Of a stretch of 64,000 nt of DNA, positions 8,298-16,378 are shown one piece after another. This DNA comes from Thioalkalivibrio thiocyanoxidans ARh2 (GTDB taxonomy: Bacteria > Pseudomonadota > Gammaproteobacteria > Ectothiorhodospirales > Ectothiorhodospiraceae), in contig NZ_ARQK01000046.1 of NCBI RefSeq assembly GCF_000385215.1, forward strand, positions 1 through 64,000, written 5' to 3'. Made by a program: the position numbers and the translations under genes. Under the pieces are notes generated by a model. It was not told where the DNA came from, ran no database searches, and saw only the letters and a list, made by a program, of their open reading frames with translations. Position 1 is the stretch's first letter; each line of letters opens with the position of its first letter.

Positions 8298-9698
8298 ATG
8301 GAACACTACGACATCATCGTGATCGGCGGCGGCAGCGGCGGCCTGGCAGTGGCCGAGCGCGCCGCGCCGCACGGCGCACGCGTGGCCGTGTTCGATCCGA
8401 AACCGCTCGGCGGCACCTGCGTGAACGAAGGCTGCGTGCCGAAAAAGCTTACCTGGTATGCCGCAGAACACGCCGCTCAAGCCCGCGGGGCGCATGAATT
8501 CGGCGTGGATGTCGAGATCAAGGGCATCCGCTACGCCGATCTGGCGAACCAGCGCCAGGCCATGCTGAAGGACCTGAACCAGTTCTGGGCCGGGTACCTG
8601 GAAAAGCTGGACGTAACCCACATCCCCGAGCGGGCCCGACTGGCCGACAGGAACAAGGTGGTCACTGACAGCGGTACCGAATACACAGCCGAACGCATCG
8701 TGCTGGCCATGGGCGGCGCCCCGATCGTGCCGCCGCTGGACGGCGCCGAACTGGGTGCAACCTCGGACGACTTCTTCGAGTGGACCGAGTTGCCGGCCTC
8801 CATCGCGGTGATCGGCGCCGGCTACATCGGCCTGGAAATGGCCGGGATGCTTCACTCCCTGGGCGTGAAGACCGACGTGGTCGCGATGGAAGACCGCGTA
8901 CTGGAGATGTTCGACCCGATGATCTCGCACGTACTGGACCAGCACATGGAGCACCAGGGCATGGGTCGCCATCTGGGCGTGAAGGTCGCCGGCCTGGGCG
9001 GCAAGCCCGGCGCGGTGACCGTCAAGCTCGAGGGTGGCCAGGAGCTGGGCCCGTACGAGAAGGTGCTGTGGGCGGTGGGCCGCAAGCCCGTCACCGGCGA
9101 TATGGGACTCGAAGACGCCGGGGTCGAACTCGCCCCTGACGGCACCGTCCCGGTGGACGAGTGGCAGGCGACAAACGTCGACGGCATCTACGCCCTGGGT
9201 GACATCATTGGCAAGGGCCCGCTGACCCCGGTTGCGATCGCGGCCGGTCGCCGACTGGCAGACCACTGGTATGCCCCGGAGAGGAAGCCGGTGCCGGTGG
9301 ACTACGACCAGATCCCGACGGTCACCTTTACCCACCCGACCGCCGGCATGGTCGGGCTGACCGAGCCGCAGGCCGTGGAACGGTTCGGTAAGTCGGTGCG
9401 CGTCTACGAAACCCAGTTCGGCGGTCTGGACCGCGCATTTGCCGAGGGAGACGTCCCGCCGGTTGCGATGAAGCTGGTCTGTGCCGAAGAGAATGAAAAG
9501 GTCGTCGGCATCCACATGATCGGCGCGCACGTGGACGAGATGCTGCAGGGCTTTGCCGTGGCCGTGCGCATGGGCGCGACCAAGCGCGACCTGGACCTGA
9601 CCATCCCGTTGCACCCGACCAGCGCCGAGGAACTGGTGACCCTGAAGGAGTCCCGCCCGGGCCGCCAGGAGGGACTGGCGGAGGCCGAGGCCGCTTGA
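8298..9698 (+). CDS. gorA: Glutathione reductase
   Basis: A 466-residue FAD/NADPH disulfide oxidoreductase. The FAD-binding GGGSGG is at the N-terminus, the redox disulfide is in GGTCVNEGCVPKK (Cys41 and Cys46), the NADPH motif is GAGYIGLEMAG, and the C-terminal dimer and active-site His-Glu lies in LHPTSAEELVTL. GCVPKK and the overall pattern fit glutathione reductase better than dihydrolipoamide dehydrogenase. It follows the Prx-Grx fusion and probably recycles its glutathione. Confidence 0.93.
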   Translation: MEHYDIIVIGGGSGGLAVAERAAPHGARVAVFDPKPLGGTCVNEGCVPKKLTWYAAEHAAQARGAHEFGVDVEIKGIRYADLANQRQAMLKDLNQFWAGYLEKLDVTHIPERARLADRNKVVTDSGTEYTAERIVLAMGGAPIVPPLDGAELGATSDDFFEWTELPASIAVIGAGYIGLEMAGMLHSLGVKTDVVAMEDRVLEMFDPMISHVLDQHMEHQGMGRHLGVKVAGLGGKPGAVTVKLEGGQELGPYEKVLWAVGRKPVTGDMGLEDAGVELAPDGTVPVDEWQATNVDGIYALGDIIGKGPLTPVAIAAGRRLADHWYAPERKPVPVDYDQIPTVTFTHPTAGMVGLTEPQAVERFGKSVRVYETQFGGLDRAFAEGDVPPVAMKLVCAEENEKVVGIHMIGAHVDEMLQGFAVAVRMGATKRDLDLTIPLHPTSAEELVTLKESRPGRQEGLAEAEAA

Positions 9699-9720
9699 AC
9701 AAAAGCCCGTCCGCAAACGA

Positions 9721-9757
9721 CAAAACGCCGCCCCTGTGCAAAGCGCCGGGGCGGCGT
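9721..9757 (-). terminator. Rho-independent terminator of the barrel protein gene
   Basis: A perfect 10-bp stem (ACGCCGCCCC at 9725-9734 with GGGGCGGCGT at 9748-9757) is followed on the minus strand by a short T-run (9725-9722). It lies after the minus-strand gene ending at 9840 and may also serve gorA from the other side. Confidence 0.75.
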
Positions 9758-9839
9758 GCCCGTGTTGCCCTGGGATCCGGCGGTCCGGAGCTGCTCGATC
9801 GCCAATACCCGTCAGGCCTCCGTAGCGGCCTGCACTGGA

Positions 9840-10487
9840 CTAGAAGCGCCAGCCCAGCGAAGCCGTAAAGGCGTCGACCTGGTAGTCGCTGTCGAAGTCA
9901 TAGCGCTCGTACTCGGCACGAATCAGGAATGCATTCAGGTTGACCTGCATCCCGACACCGTAGACCGGATCGAACCCGTCCTGACTGCGCAGTGTACGAC
10001 CCTCGTCTCCCAGGTTTCCGCGCACATCTGCGTCCCATTTCGCCGCACCGACCTTCGCGAAGGCCTCCACATACGGCCCGATCGGCAGCTTGCCAAGGAC
10101 GCTGGCGCCGTAGGCCGTGGAACGGACAGTCGAGTGCGCACCGTCCTCGTCCCCGCGGAGGTGGACCTCGCCGAGGTCGGTATAAAATCCTTCGACCGCG
10201 AAGTACTCATTGAAGTTATAACCCACAAACCCGCGCCAGACATTGTCATCGTCATCGATGCTGTAATCCGACGTCCCGGAACCGATGAAATCGGCGACCT
10301 CGTCGCTATCGTTCTTCAGCGAACTGAAACCGGTACCCAGCCCCATATATACACCTGTCGTGCGGTCGCGCTCTTCTCCCGTGCGCTCCCGGTCCTGTTG
10401 CTGACCCTGCTGCTGCGCCAGCACGTTCTGGGAACCGAACAGAACGAGCGTCGACACCGCAACACTGGCAATCAGATATCGTTTCAT
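9840..10487 (-). CDS. OmpA/OmpX-like outer-membrane beta-barrel protein
   Basis: A protein of about 215 residues with a signal peptide (ending VLAQ) and an eight-stranded-barrel-like domain: GVYMGLGTGFSSL near the start, repeated aromatic/Gly beta-hairpins, and a C-terminal ASLGWRF with the terminal Phe read by the BAM machinery. I choose ATG 10487 because AAGGAG sits at good spacing from it; the first ATG (10493) directly abuts the ribosome binding site. The linker after the signal peptide is rich in Gln, Arg and Glu. Ligand unknown. Confidence 0.85.
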   Translation of the reverse strand: MKRYLIASVAVSTLVLFGSQNVLAQQQGQQQDRERTGEERDRTTGVYMGLGTGFSSLKNDSDEVADFIGSGTSDYSIDDDDNVWRGFVGYNFNEYFAVEGFYTDLGEVHLRGDEDGAHSTVRSTAYGASVLGKLPIGPYVEAFAKVGAAKWDADVRGNLGDEGRTLRSQDGFDPVYGVGMQVNLNAFLIRAEYERYDFDSDYQVDAFTASLGWRF

Positions 10488-10804
10488 CTTCATCTCCTTA
10501 GCGTTTGCAATTCCTGTCCGAAAACGGAAAACGAAAAACGAACGGAGATGATTCTTGACGCAATCAAGGCACTTCGAAAGGTTCGATTATTGAACCCAAT
10601 CATATTAAACGACCGGACATTACGATGAGCCGCAGAATCATTGACCCAGTGCACACGGCACCTTGACTTACGATGTCCCTCGCACACATGCGGAGGCACA
10701 CTGATGCGATGGCGTTCCCCATAAACGCAAAAAAAGCTGGGGCGCGGATGACCACCCGCTCGTGGCCACCCGCCCCCCAGCCTTCTGGGTTGACTCACTA
10801 CGAG
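10488..10804. other. Intergenic region upstream of the barrel gene
   Basis: No gene is seen. The part next to the barrel protein (about 10530-10680) is clearly less GC-rich than its surroundings and should hold its promoter; I cannot assign -35/-10 boxes with confidence. The far end holds the terminator of the lipoprotein gene. Confidence 0.5.
10729..10782 (-). terminator. Rho-independent terminator
   Basis: On the minus strand a GC-rich stem (GCTGGGGGGCG at 10781-10771 with CGCCCCAGC at 10744-10736) is followed by seven Ts (10735-10729). It ends the CsbD-lipoprotein transcript. Confidence 0.85.
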
Positions 10805-11110
10805 CTAATCAAAACGAATGGGATTGCCATCCCGGTGTTCGTCGTAGTAGTCATCTTCGTACTGCTCTTCATTCTCTTCTTCTTCGCGCTGCACGTCGTC
10901 ATCGTCGTCGCGCTCATCTTCAATCCATCCGCGCGCTTCGTCACCGGATTCCTCGACCGCATCCACTGCATCTTCAACCGTCTCGTCGAAGCCGTTACCG
11001 GCGTCGTCCGCCGTATCCGGATCGGAGCAGGCCGCCAGGAACAGCAGCCCGGCGGCTGCCAGGCCCATGCCAGCCCAGCGGAGACCAGGATCCCTATGGG
11101 TTCTCTTCAT
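10805..11110 (-). CDS. Small, highly acidic lipoprotein, unknown function
   Basis: A 101-residue protein with a lipoprotein signal peptide and lipobox (LFLAAC, Cys at about residue 28). The mature part is extremely acidic, with runs of Asp and Glu and a Tyr/Asp-rich tail, as expected for an exported protein of a salt-adapted bacterium. GAGG precedes ATG 11110. The start overlaps the end of the CsbD-like gene by 17 bases, so the pair is co-translated. I do not recognise a family. Confidence 0.8.
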   Translation of the reverse strand: MKRTHRDPGLRWAGMGLAAAGLLFLAACSDPDTADDAGNGFDETVEDAVDAVEESGDEARGWIEDERDDDDDVQREEEENEEQYEDDYYDEHRDGNPIRFD

Positions 11111-11309
11111 TACGCACCTCGTCCATCAGCTCGTTGATCCTGGCCGCGATCTTTTCCCGGCTCTCGCCGTACTTTTCGCGGATTCGGGCGGCCAGCTCTT
11201 CCACATTGCCTTCGGCCTCCATTACTTCATCGTCAGTCAGGCGGCCCCATTCCTGTTTCAAACGCGCTTTCAGGCGCTCACTACGGCCGATCCTCTGATC
11301 TCTATTCAT
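11094..11309 (-). CDS. CsbD-like stress protein
   Basis: A 71-residue hydrophilic, helical protein resembling the CsbD/YjbJ family (stress-induced, function unclear): GRSERLKARLKQEWGRLTDD, then EAEGNVEELAARIREKYG. The start is placed at ATG 11309; the longer frame to 11372 is not conserved. It heads a two-gene unit with the acidic lipoprotein, transcribed away from the DUF1328 gene. Confidence 0.85.
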   Translation of the reverse strand: MNRDQRIGRSERLKARLKQEWGRLTDDEVMEAEGNVEELAARIREKYGESREKIAARINELMDEVRNEENP

Positions 11310-11517
11310 GCTTCGCCCTGCTGCGTTTAATGTGCGTTTTCGTCGGTGGGTACGAAAGGCTATGCCGACCATCCAAAGATGACATTAACGTGTAGACAAA
11401 TGCTGCTCCGAAGATCAAAAAGTGAGAACCGAGACAAGCTGCTGGCCTCGGCCCGCGCAAAAGCGCGGACCATGCCCTAGACTTCAGGCGCGAGTACAAC
11501 CGAAAAAGGAGTGGACG

Positions 11518-11682
11518 ATGCTGGGATGGGCACTGATGTTCTTGATCGTCGGGATCGTGGCCGGCGTGCTGGGCCTGAGCGGCATTGCCGGGGCGGCGAC
11601 CAACATCGCCTGGATTCTGTTCGTGGTGGGCCTGATCCTGGCGGTCATCTTCTTCATCACGGGGCGCCGCCCCCCGCTTTAG
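11518..11682 (+). CDS. DUF1328 small membrane protein (YtjA-like)
   Basis: A 54-residue protein with two transmembrane helices ([19 protein letters not shown] and [18 protein letters not shown]) split by the Gly/Ala turn SGIAGAATN, the layout of the DUF1328/YtjA family. AAAAGGAG precedes the ATG. The function is unknown; relatives are often near stress genes, and here CsbD lies divergently upstream. Confidence 0.9.
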   Translation: MLGWALMFLIVGIVAGVLGLSGIAGAATNIAWILFVVGLILAVIFFITGRRPPL

Positions 11683-11735
11683 GGAGCCCCTGATTGAACC
11701 GCGCATCCGCGCTCGAGGCGAAGTGAAGCCTCGAC

Positions 11736-11766
11736 AACGCCCGGCCTCGCGTCGGGCGTTTCGTTT
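11736..11766 (+). terminator. Rho-independent terminator after the DUF1328 gene
   Basis: AACGCCCG (11736-11743) pairs with CGGGCGTT (11753-11760), followed by TCGTTTT. Confidence 0.85.
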
Positions 11767-11786
11767 TCGGGCCATGGGGCGCGAGA

Positions 11787-12062
11787 TCAGTGCTGCCGCA
11801 CCCCGTTTGCCTCGCAGTCCGCATCGGCCGGATTGAACCCGGAGAAACGCACCAGCCCGTCCAGATCATGGATGCGGATTGCCCCGTCACCGGTGCGAAC
11901 GAGATCCCACTTTCGCAGCAGGCTGAACGACCGGATCACATGCACCGCGGACATGCCCAGCGCATCCCCCAGCAAACCCTGACTCATGGGGAGCCACACC
12001 TCCTGTAACGGGCGCTGCAGTCGAACCTTCATCTCGAGAATACAACCTTCCGGCAGCGTCAT
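11787..12062 (-). CDS. Stand-alone Crp/Fnr-type winged-helix protein (N-terminal domain missing)
   Basis: A product of about 91 residues that matches only the C-terminal HTH of Crp/Fnr regulators: LPMSQGLLGDALGMSAVHVIRS with the following wing (AIRIHDLDGLVRF). The cyclic-nucleotide-like sensor domain is absent, and only about 190 bases separate it from the divergent DUF294 gene, so the domain is not encoded in another frame. I place the start at ATG 12062, downstream of two palindromes; the frame could extend to 12134. It may be a mini-regulator or a decayed remnant. Confidence 0.6.
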   Translation of the reverse strand: MTLPEGCILEMKVRLQRPLQEVWLPMSQGLLGDALGMSAVHVIRSFSLLRKWDLVRTGDGAIRIHDLDGLVRFSGFNPADADCEANGVRQH

Positions 12063-12094
12063 CGCGGACGGCTTTGTTGTTGCGCCAGGTGATC

Positions 12095-12134
12095 GTGTCA
12101 CGCAACGAAACACGGGTGTTACCTTGCGTAACAC
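12095..12134. promoter_or_regulatory. Two tandem operator-like palindromes
   Basis: The palindrome GTGTTAC-N5-GTAACAC (12116-12134) is perfect. A degenerate copy, GTGTCAC-N5-GAAACAC (12095-12113), lies two bases away. Both have GTGT-N11-ACAC symmetry and lie between the HTH gene and the divergent DUF294 gene. The spacing differs from Crp and Fnr sites, so they may bind the neighbouring HTH protein. Confidence 0.6.
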
Positions 12135-12186
12135 GCATCAAGAAAGTCGTACATCCAAACGACTGATTCCCAATACTGGCCACTCT

Positions 12187-12202
12187 TGGCGTACTTTTTG
12201 CT
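12187..12202 (+). promoter_or_regulatory. Sigma-54 (-24/-12) promoter
   Basis: TGGCGTACTTTTTGCT fits the sigma-54 consensus: GG at 12188-12189 and GC at 12200-12201, separated by exactly 10 bases, with TGGC and TTGCT cores. Transcription would start near 12213, about 40 bases before the DUF294 start. The two palindromes lie 53 or more bases upstream, where an activator could bind. Confidence 0.7.
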
Positions 12203-12253
12203 AGGAATGGGTGATTTCGTGAACCCGTTCACCCAGGGAAATGCGCCACCGCC

Positions 12254-14131
12254 ATGACCGATGCGCTTGACAGCACCCGGGAGTTCCTCAGCGCCCACGC
12301 CCCGTTCGACCAGCTCGAACCCGACGCGCTGGACTTCCTGCTGCCGCGTCTGGAGAGCCGCTTCTACGCACGCGGGGCCCGTATCACCGACCCGGATGCC
12401 GGCCCCGCACGCCGCTTCCACATCATCCGCCAGGGCCGTATCCGTGGCGAGACCCCCAGCGAAGACGAGCAGCTCTCGGGCAAGGCCTGGGAACTGATCC
12501 CCGGCGAGTGTTTCCCGATCGGCGCCCTGCTCGGCCGCCGCGCCGTCCACACAGTGCATCGCGCGGTCGAGGACACGGTCTGCCTGGAGCTGGACCTGGA
12601 GGACTTCGATCGCCTGCGTTCCCGGTCCCGCGTCTTCAACGACTTCTGCACACGACGCCTGGCCAACCTGCTGGACCGACTGCAACAGGGCCTGGACACC
12701 CTGTCCAGCCGTGACGGGGGCGCAGCCGGGCAGCTGAACACCCCGCTTGCCCTGCGCATTGCCCGCGGCCCCGTGACCTGCCGCCCGGACACGCGCCTGC
12801 GCGAGGTACTGACCACCATGCGCGACGAGCGCGTGGGCTCCGTGGTCGCGGTGGACGACGAACGGCGCCCGGTCGGCATCTTCACCCTGCATGACCTGCT
12901 GGCACGGGTCGCCCTGAAGGATGTCGGCCTCGACACCCCACTGGACGCGGTGATGACGCCCGACCCGGTCGCACTGGAGGAGAGAACACCGGGCTTCGAG
13001 GGTATCGAGGCGATGACCGAACACGGGATGACGCATCTGTGCGTGGTACGCGACGGTCGCCTGGTCGGCGTGCTCGGCGAGCGCGACCTGCTGACCAGCC
13101 AGCCCCTGACCCTGGACGGCCTGGTGCGCGAGATCCGCCGCGCCGACAGCGTGGCGGCCATTGCCGAGCGGCTGCGCCAGGTACCGCGCCTGATCGAGGC
13201 GGTCGTCGGCCAAGGGGCCGAGGCGGATCAGGTACTGCGCCTGATCACACGCCTGAACGAACACGCCACCCGCCGCGTACTGAGTCTGCTGCGTCCGCAA
13301 TACGAGGCGATTGAAGGGATCGACTTCACCTGGCTGGCCTTCGGCTCCCAGGCGCGCGAGGAGCAGGCCCTGGTCACCGACCAGGACAACGGCATCCTGT
13401 TTGACGCGGAGATTGGCGATACGGACGCGATCCGCGAGCGCCTGCTGCCCTACGCCCGGGCCGTGAACGAGGCACTCGCCGAATGCGGCTTCATGCTGTG
13501 CCCCGGCAACATCATGGCGGGCAATCCGGAGTGCTGCCTGAGCGGCCCGGAGTGGGATCGGCGCTTTACCCGCTGGATCGAGCAGGGCACGCCCGAGCAC
13601 CTGCTCAAGAGCACCATCTTCTTCGATCTGCGCGCGGTGGATGGCGACCACGGCCCGGTGGAGGCCCTGCGCACGCAGCTGCTGCAAAAGACCGCCTACA
13701 ACAGCCGCTTTCGCCGCCAGATGGCAGCCAACCAGCAGGCCTTCCGCCCGCCGCTGGGGCTGTTCGGCGAGATCAGGAGCGGCGCGGACGGCATCGACAT
13801 CAAGAAGCAGGGGCTCACCCCGTTCGTGGATGCGGCGCGCCTGATCGCGCTGGCCGCGGAGCTGCCGGCCACCCGCACCCACGAGCGTCTCGACCAGGCC
13901 GTGACCGCGGAGGTGATGCGCGAATCCGACGCCCGCGACTATCACGCCGCCCTGCGCTATCTGCAGATGCTGCGCCTGCGGGCCCAGCAAAAGGCGCTGC
14001 GAGAAGGACGCGACGACGACAACCGAATCCGGCCGGAGGAACTGGGCACCCTTGAGGGACGCATCCTCAAGGAGTCCTTCCGGCAGGCCCGCAAGCTGCA
14101 AGGCCAGCTTGAAGTGCAGTACCAGCTGTGA
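12254..14131 (+). CDS. cNMP-binding/CBS/DUF294 nucleotidyltransferase-like regulator (copy 1)
   Basis: A 625-residue cytosolic signalling protein. Domain order: a cyclic-nucleotide-binding-like domain (about 10-145), two CBS domains (about 155-285), the DUF294 nucleotidyltransferase domain with GSQAREEQALVTDQDNG (about 364-380), and an all-helical C-terminus. The family is related to GlnD/glnB-type transferases; its substrate is unknown. It is the first gene of the symporter operon, and a paralogue lies on the other side of the symporter. A regulatory role in acetate transport or use is inferred from context. Confidence 0.9.
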   Translation: MTDALDSTREFLSAHAPFDQLEPDALDFLLPRLESRFYARGARITDPDAGPARRFHIIRQGRIRGETPSEDEQLSGKAWELIPGECFPIGALLGRRAVHTVHRAVEDTVCLELDLEDFDRLRSRSRVFNDFCTRRLANLLDRLQQGLDTLSSRDGGAAGQLNTPLALRIARGPVTCRPDTRLREVLTTMRDERVGSVVAVDDERRPVGIFTLHDLLARVALKDVGLDTPLDAVMTPDPVALEERTPGFEGIEAMTEHGMTHLCVVRDGRLVGVLGERDLLTSQPLTLDGLVREIRRADSVAAIAERLRQVPRLIEAVVGQGAEADQVLRLITRLNEHATRRVLSLLRPQYEAIEGIDFTWLAFGSQAREEQALVTDQDNGILFDAEIGDTDAIRERLLPYARAVNEALAECGFMLCPGNIMAGNPECCLSGPEWDRRFTRWIEQGTPEHLLKSTIFFDLRAVDGDHGPVEALRTQLLQKTAYNSRFRRQMAANQQAFRPPLGLFGEIRSGADGIDIKKQGLTPFVDAARLIALAAELPATRTHERLDQAVTAEVMRESDARDYHAALRYLQMLRLRAQQKALREGRDDDNRIRPEELGTLEGRILKESFRQARKLQGQLEVQYQL

Positions 14132-14186
14132 CGAATCGCATAGACGAGTCACGGCGAACAATAAAACCTATGAGAGGAGCTACGTC

Positions 14187-14450
14187 ATGTCACAAGAAGA
14201 CCTGAGCCGGCAGGCCTACTGGCGCGCGCACCTGCGCCTGTTGGCGATCTGCCTTGCCATCTGGTTTCTCGTGTCCTTCGGGCTGGGGATCATTCTGGCC
14301 GCACCGCTGAACGCAATTTCCATCGGCGGGTATCCGCTGGGCTTCTGGTTCGCCCAGCAGGGCGCGATCTACACCTTCATCATCCTGATCTTCGTTTATG
14401 CCTGGCGCATGAACGTCCTGGATCGCAAGTACAACGTCCACGAGGAGTAA
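14187..14450 (+). CDS. Sodium:solute symporter small subunit (DUF4212)
   Basis: An 87-residue protein with two membrane helices (LLAICLAIWFLVSFGLGIIL and GAIYTFIILIFVYAW) and the family pattern SIGGYPLGFWFAQQG ... RMNVLDRKYNVHEE. This family is the small partner of the SSS-type symporter encoded next, 7 bases downstream. GAGAGGAG precedes the ATG. Confidence 0.93.
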   Translation: MSQEDLSRQAYWRAHLRLLAICLAIWFLVSFGLGIILAAPLNAISIGGYPLGFWFAQQGAIYTFIILIFVYAWRMNVLDRKYNVHEE

Positions 14451-14457
14451 GCCTGTC

Positions 14458-16236
14458 ATGGATCAACAGACCCTGAGTCTTCTCGTGGTCGGGGCGACCT
14501 TCGCCCTCTATATCGGCATCGCCATCTGGGCGCGTGCCGGTTCGACCAGCGAGTTCTACGTCGCCGGCCGCGGCGTGAACCCGATTGCCAACGGGATGGC
14601 CACGGCCGCGGACTGGATGTCCGCCGCCTCGTTCATCTCCATGGCCGGCCTGATCGCGTTCCTCGGCTTCACCGGGGGTGCGTACCTGATGGGCTGGACC
14701 GGCGGCTACGTGCTGATGGCCCTGCTGCTGGCCCCGTACCTGCGCAAGTTCGGCAAGTTCACGGTGCCGGAATTCATCGGTGACCGGTTCTACTCGAAGG
14801 TCGCGCGTGTGGTGGCGGTCATCTCGCTGCTTGCGATGTCCATCACCTACGTGATCGGGCAGATGCGCGGCGTGGGGATCGCGTTCTCCAACATCCTCGA
14901 GGTGCCGCTGGCCATCGGCCTGCTGTCCGGCATGGCGGTGGTGTTCATTTACGCGGTGCTTGGCGGGATGAAGGGGATCACCTACACCCAGATCGCGCAG
15001 TACGTGATCATGATCTTCGCCTACACGGTGCCCGCGATCTTCATCTCGCTCACGCTCACCGGCCAGGTGTTCCCGCAGATCGGCCTGGGCTCGACCCTGC
15101 AGGGCGAAGACACCTACCTGCTGGAGGCCCTGGACCAGACCATGGTGGATCTTGGCTTCACCATGTACTCGGCCACCGAGGGCGGCATGAGCATGCTCAA
15201 CATGTTCCTGCTGACGATGGCGCTGATGATCGGTACCGCCGGTCTGCCGCACGTGATCATCCGGTTCTTTACCGTTCCGCGTGTGCGCGATGCGCGCAAG
15301 TCCGCCGGCTGGGCGCTGGTCTTCATCGGCATCCTCTACACCACCGCCCCGGCGGTCGGTGCGATGGCGATCTGGAACCTCGTCAACACCGTGCATCCGG
15401 GCGAGATCGGCACCGAGGAAGGCCACCTGGCCTACGAGGACAAGCCGGCCTGGATGGAGCGCTGGGAACAGACCGGTCTGCTGGCGTTCGAGGACAAGAA
15501 CGAAGACGGCCGCATCCAGTACTACAACGAGGACAATGAAGAGTTCGCCGCGATGGCGGAAGAGGAATACGGCTGGGAAGGCTCCGAGATCGTGACCCTC
15601 GACCGCGACATCATGGTGCTGGCCAATCCCGAGATTGCCGGGCTTCCGGGCTGGGTGATCGCGCTGGTGGCGGCCGGTGGTATCGCGGCGGCCCTGTCGA
15701 CCGCGGCCGGGCTGTTGCTCGCCATATCGTCAGCCATCTCGCATGACCTGCTCAAGGGCGTGTTCATGCCCAGGATCAGCGAACAGAACGAGCTGCTGGC
15801 GGGACGGATCGCGATGGCAGGCGCAATCCTGTTCGCGGGGTATCTGGGGTTGAATCCACCGGGCTTCGCGGCCGAGGTGGTAGCACTAGCCTTCGGTCTG
15901 GCTGCGGCCTCGCTGTTCCCGACCCTGATGATGGGCATCTTCATGAAGAAGATGAACAAGGAAGGCGCGATCGCCGGCATGCTGGTCGGTCTGGTGACCA
16001 CCCTGCTGTACATCTTTACCTACAAGGGGTGGTTCTTCTTCTCCGGCACCGCCATGCTCCCGGATACCGAGGAGTACTGGCTGTTCGGCGTGAACCCGAC
16101 CGGCTTCGGCGCCATCGGCGCGGTGTTCAACTTCGTCGCAGCCTACATCGTGATGAAGCTGACCAAGGAGCCGCCGCAGCATATCCAGGAGCTGGTGGAA
16201 AGCGTGCGTGTCCCGCGCACCGACAACCCGAGCTGA
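14458..16236 (+). CDS. actP: Sodium:solute symporter large subunit (ActP-like, probable acetate permease)
   Basis: A 592-residue SSS-family transporter with about 13 membrane helices; GVNPIANGMATAADWMSAASFISMAG is the usual N-terminal signature (given in part). It pairs with the preceding small subunit. Acetate is the likely substrate because acetyl-CoA synthetase lies in the same cluster. A hydrophilic insert holds DKNEDGRIQYYN (residues 346-357), an EF-hand-like loop except that position 12 is Asn instead of Glu. The insert is probably extracytoplasmic and could bind calcium; I recall similar inserts in relatives. Confidence 0.92.
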   Translation: MDQQTLSLLVVGATFALYIGIAIWARAGSTSEFYVAGRGVNPIANGMATAADWMSAASFISMAGLIAFLGFTGGAYLMGWTGGYVLMALLLAPYLRKFGKFTVPEFIGDRFYSKVARVVAVISLLAMSITYVIGQMRGVGIAFSNILEVPLAIGLLSGMAVVFIYAVLGGMKGITYTQIAQYVIMIFAYTVPAIFISLTLTGQVFPQIGLGSTLQGEDTYLLEALDQTMVDLGFTMYSATEGGMSMLNMFLLTMALMIGTAGLPHVIIRFFTVPRVRDARKSAGWALVFIGILYTTAPAVGAMAIWNLVNTVHPGEIGTEEGHLAYEDKPAWMERWEQTGLLAFEDKNEDGRIQYYNEDNEEFAAMAEEEYGWEGSEIVTLDRDIMVLANPEIAGLPGWVIALVAAGGIAAALSTAAGLLLAISSAISHDLLKGVFMPRISEQNELLAGRIAMAGAILFAGYLGLNPPGFAAEVVALAFGLAAASLFPTLMMGIFMKKMNKEGAIAGMLVGLVTTLLYIFTYKGWFFFSGTAMLPDTEEYWLFGVNPTGFGAIGAVFNFVAAYIVMKLTKEPPQHIQELVESVRVPRTDNPS

Positions 16237-16242
16237 CGCCGT

Positions 16243-16271
16243 GCCCGGTCATGCCGCCGGCATGACCGGGC
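16243..16271 (+). terminator. Hairpin directly after actP
   Basis: A perfect 14-bp inverted repeat with almost no loop (16243-16256 with 16258-16271). No T-run follows, so it may protect the 3' end of the mRNA rather than end transcription. Confidence 0.45.
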
Positions 16272-16317
16272 CTGTCGGCCCACCATGAATGGACATGCAT
16301 GACGTTCATGCAAGGAA

Positions 16318-16372
16318 GGGAGATAACGATCTCCCTGGGGTCGACCCGGCAGGTGCCGGGTCGACCTTTTTT
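16318..16372 (+). terminator. Double hairpin ending in a strong Rho-independent terminator
   Basis: A small perfect hairpin (GGGAGAT, loop AACG, ATCTCCC, 16318-16335) is followed by a perfect 12-bp stem (GGTCGACCCGGC at 16339-16350 with GCCGGGTCGACC at 16355-16366) and six Ts (16367-16372). This is the strongest terminator in the window and separates actP from the second DUF294 gene. Confidence 0.9.
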
Positions 16373-16378
16373 CCTTCG

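Noticed and set aside
12116-12134. Reading the palindrome as a Crp or Fnr site
   Set aside because: It is GTGTTAC-N5-GTAACAC; Crp needs TGTGA-N6-TCACA and Fnr TTGAT-N4-ATCAA, so neither motif nor spacing fits.
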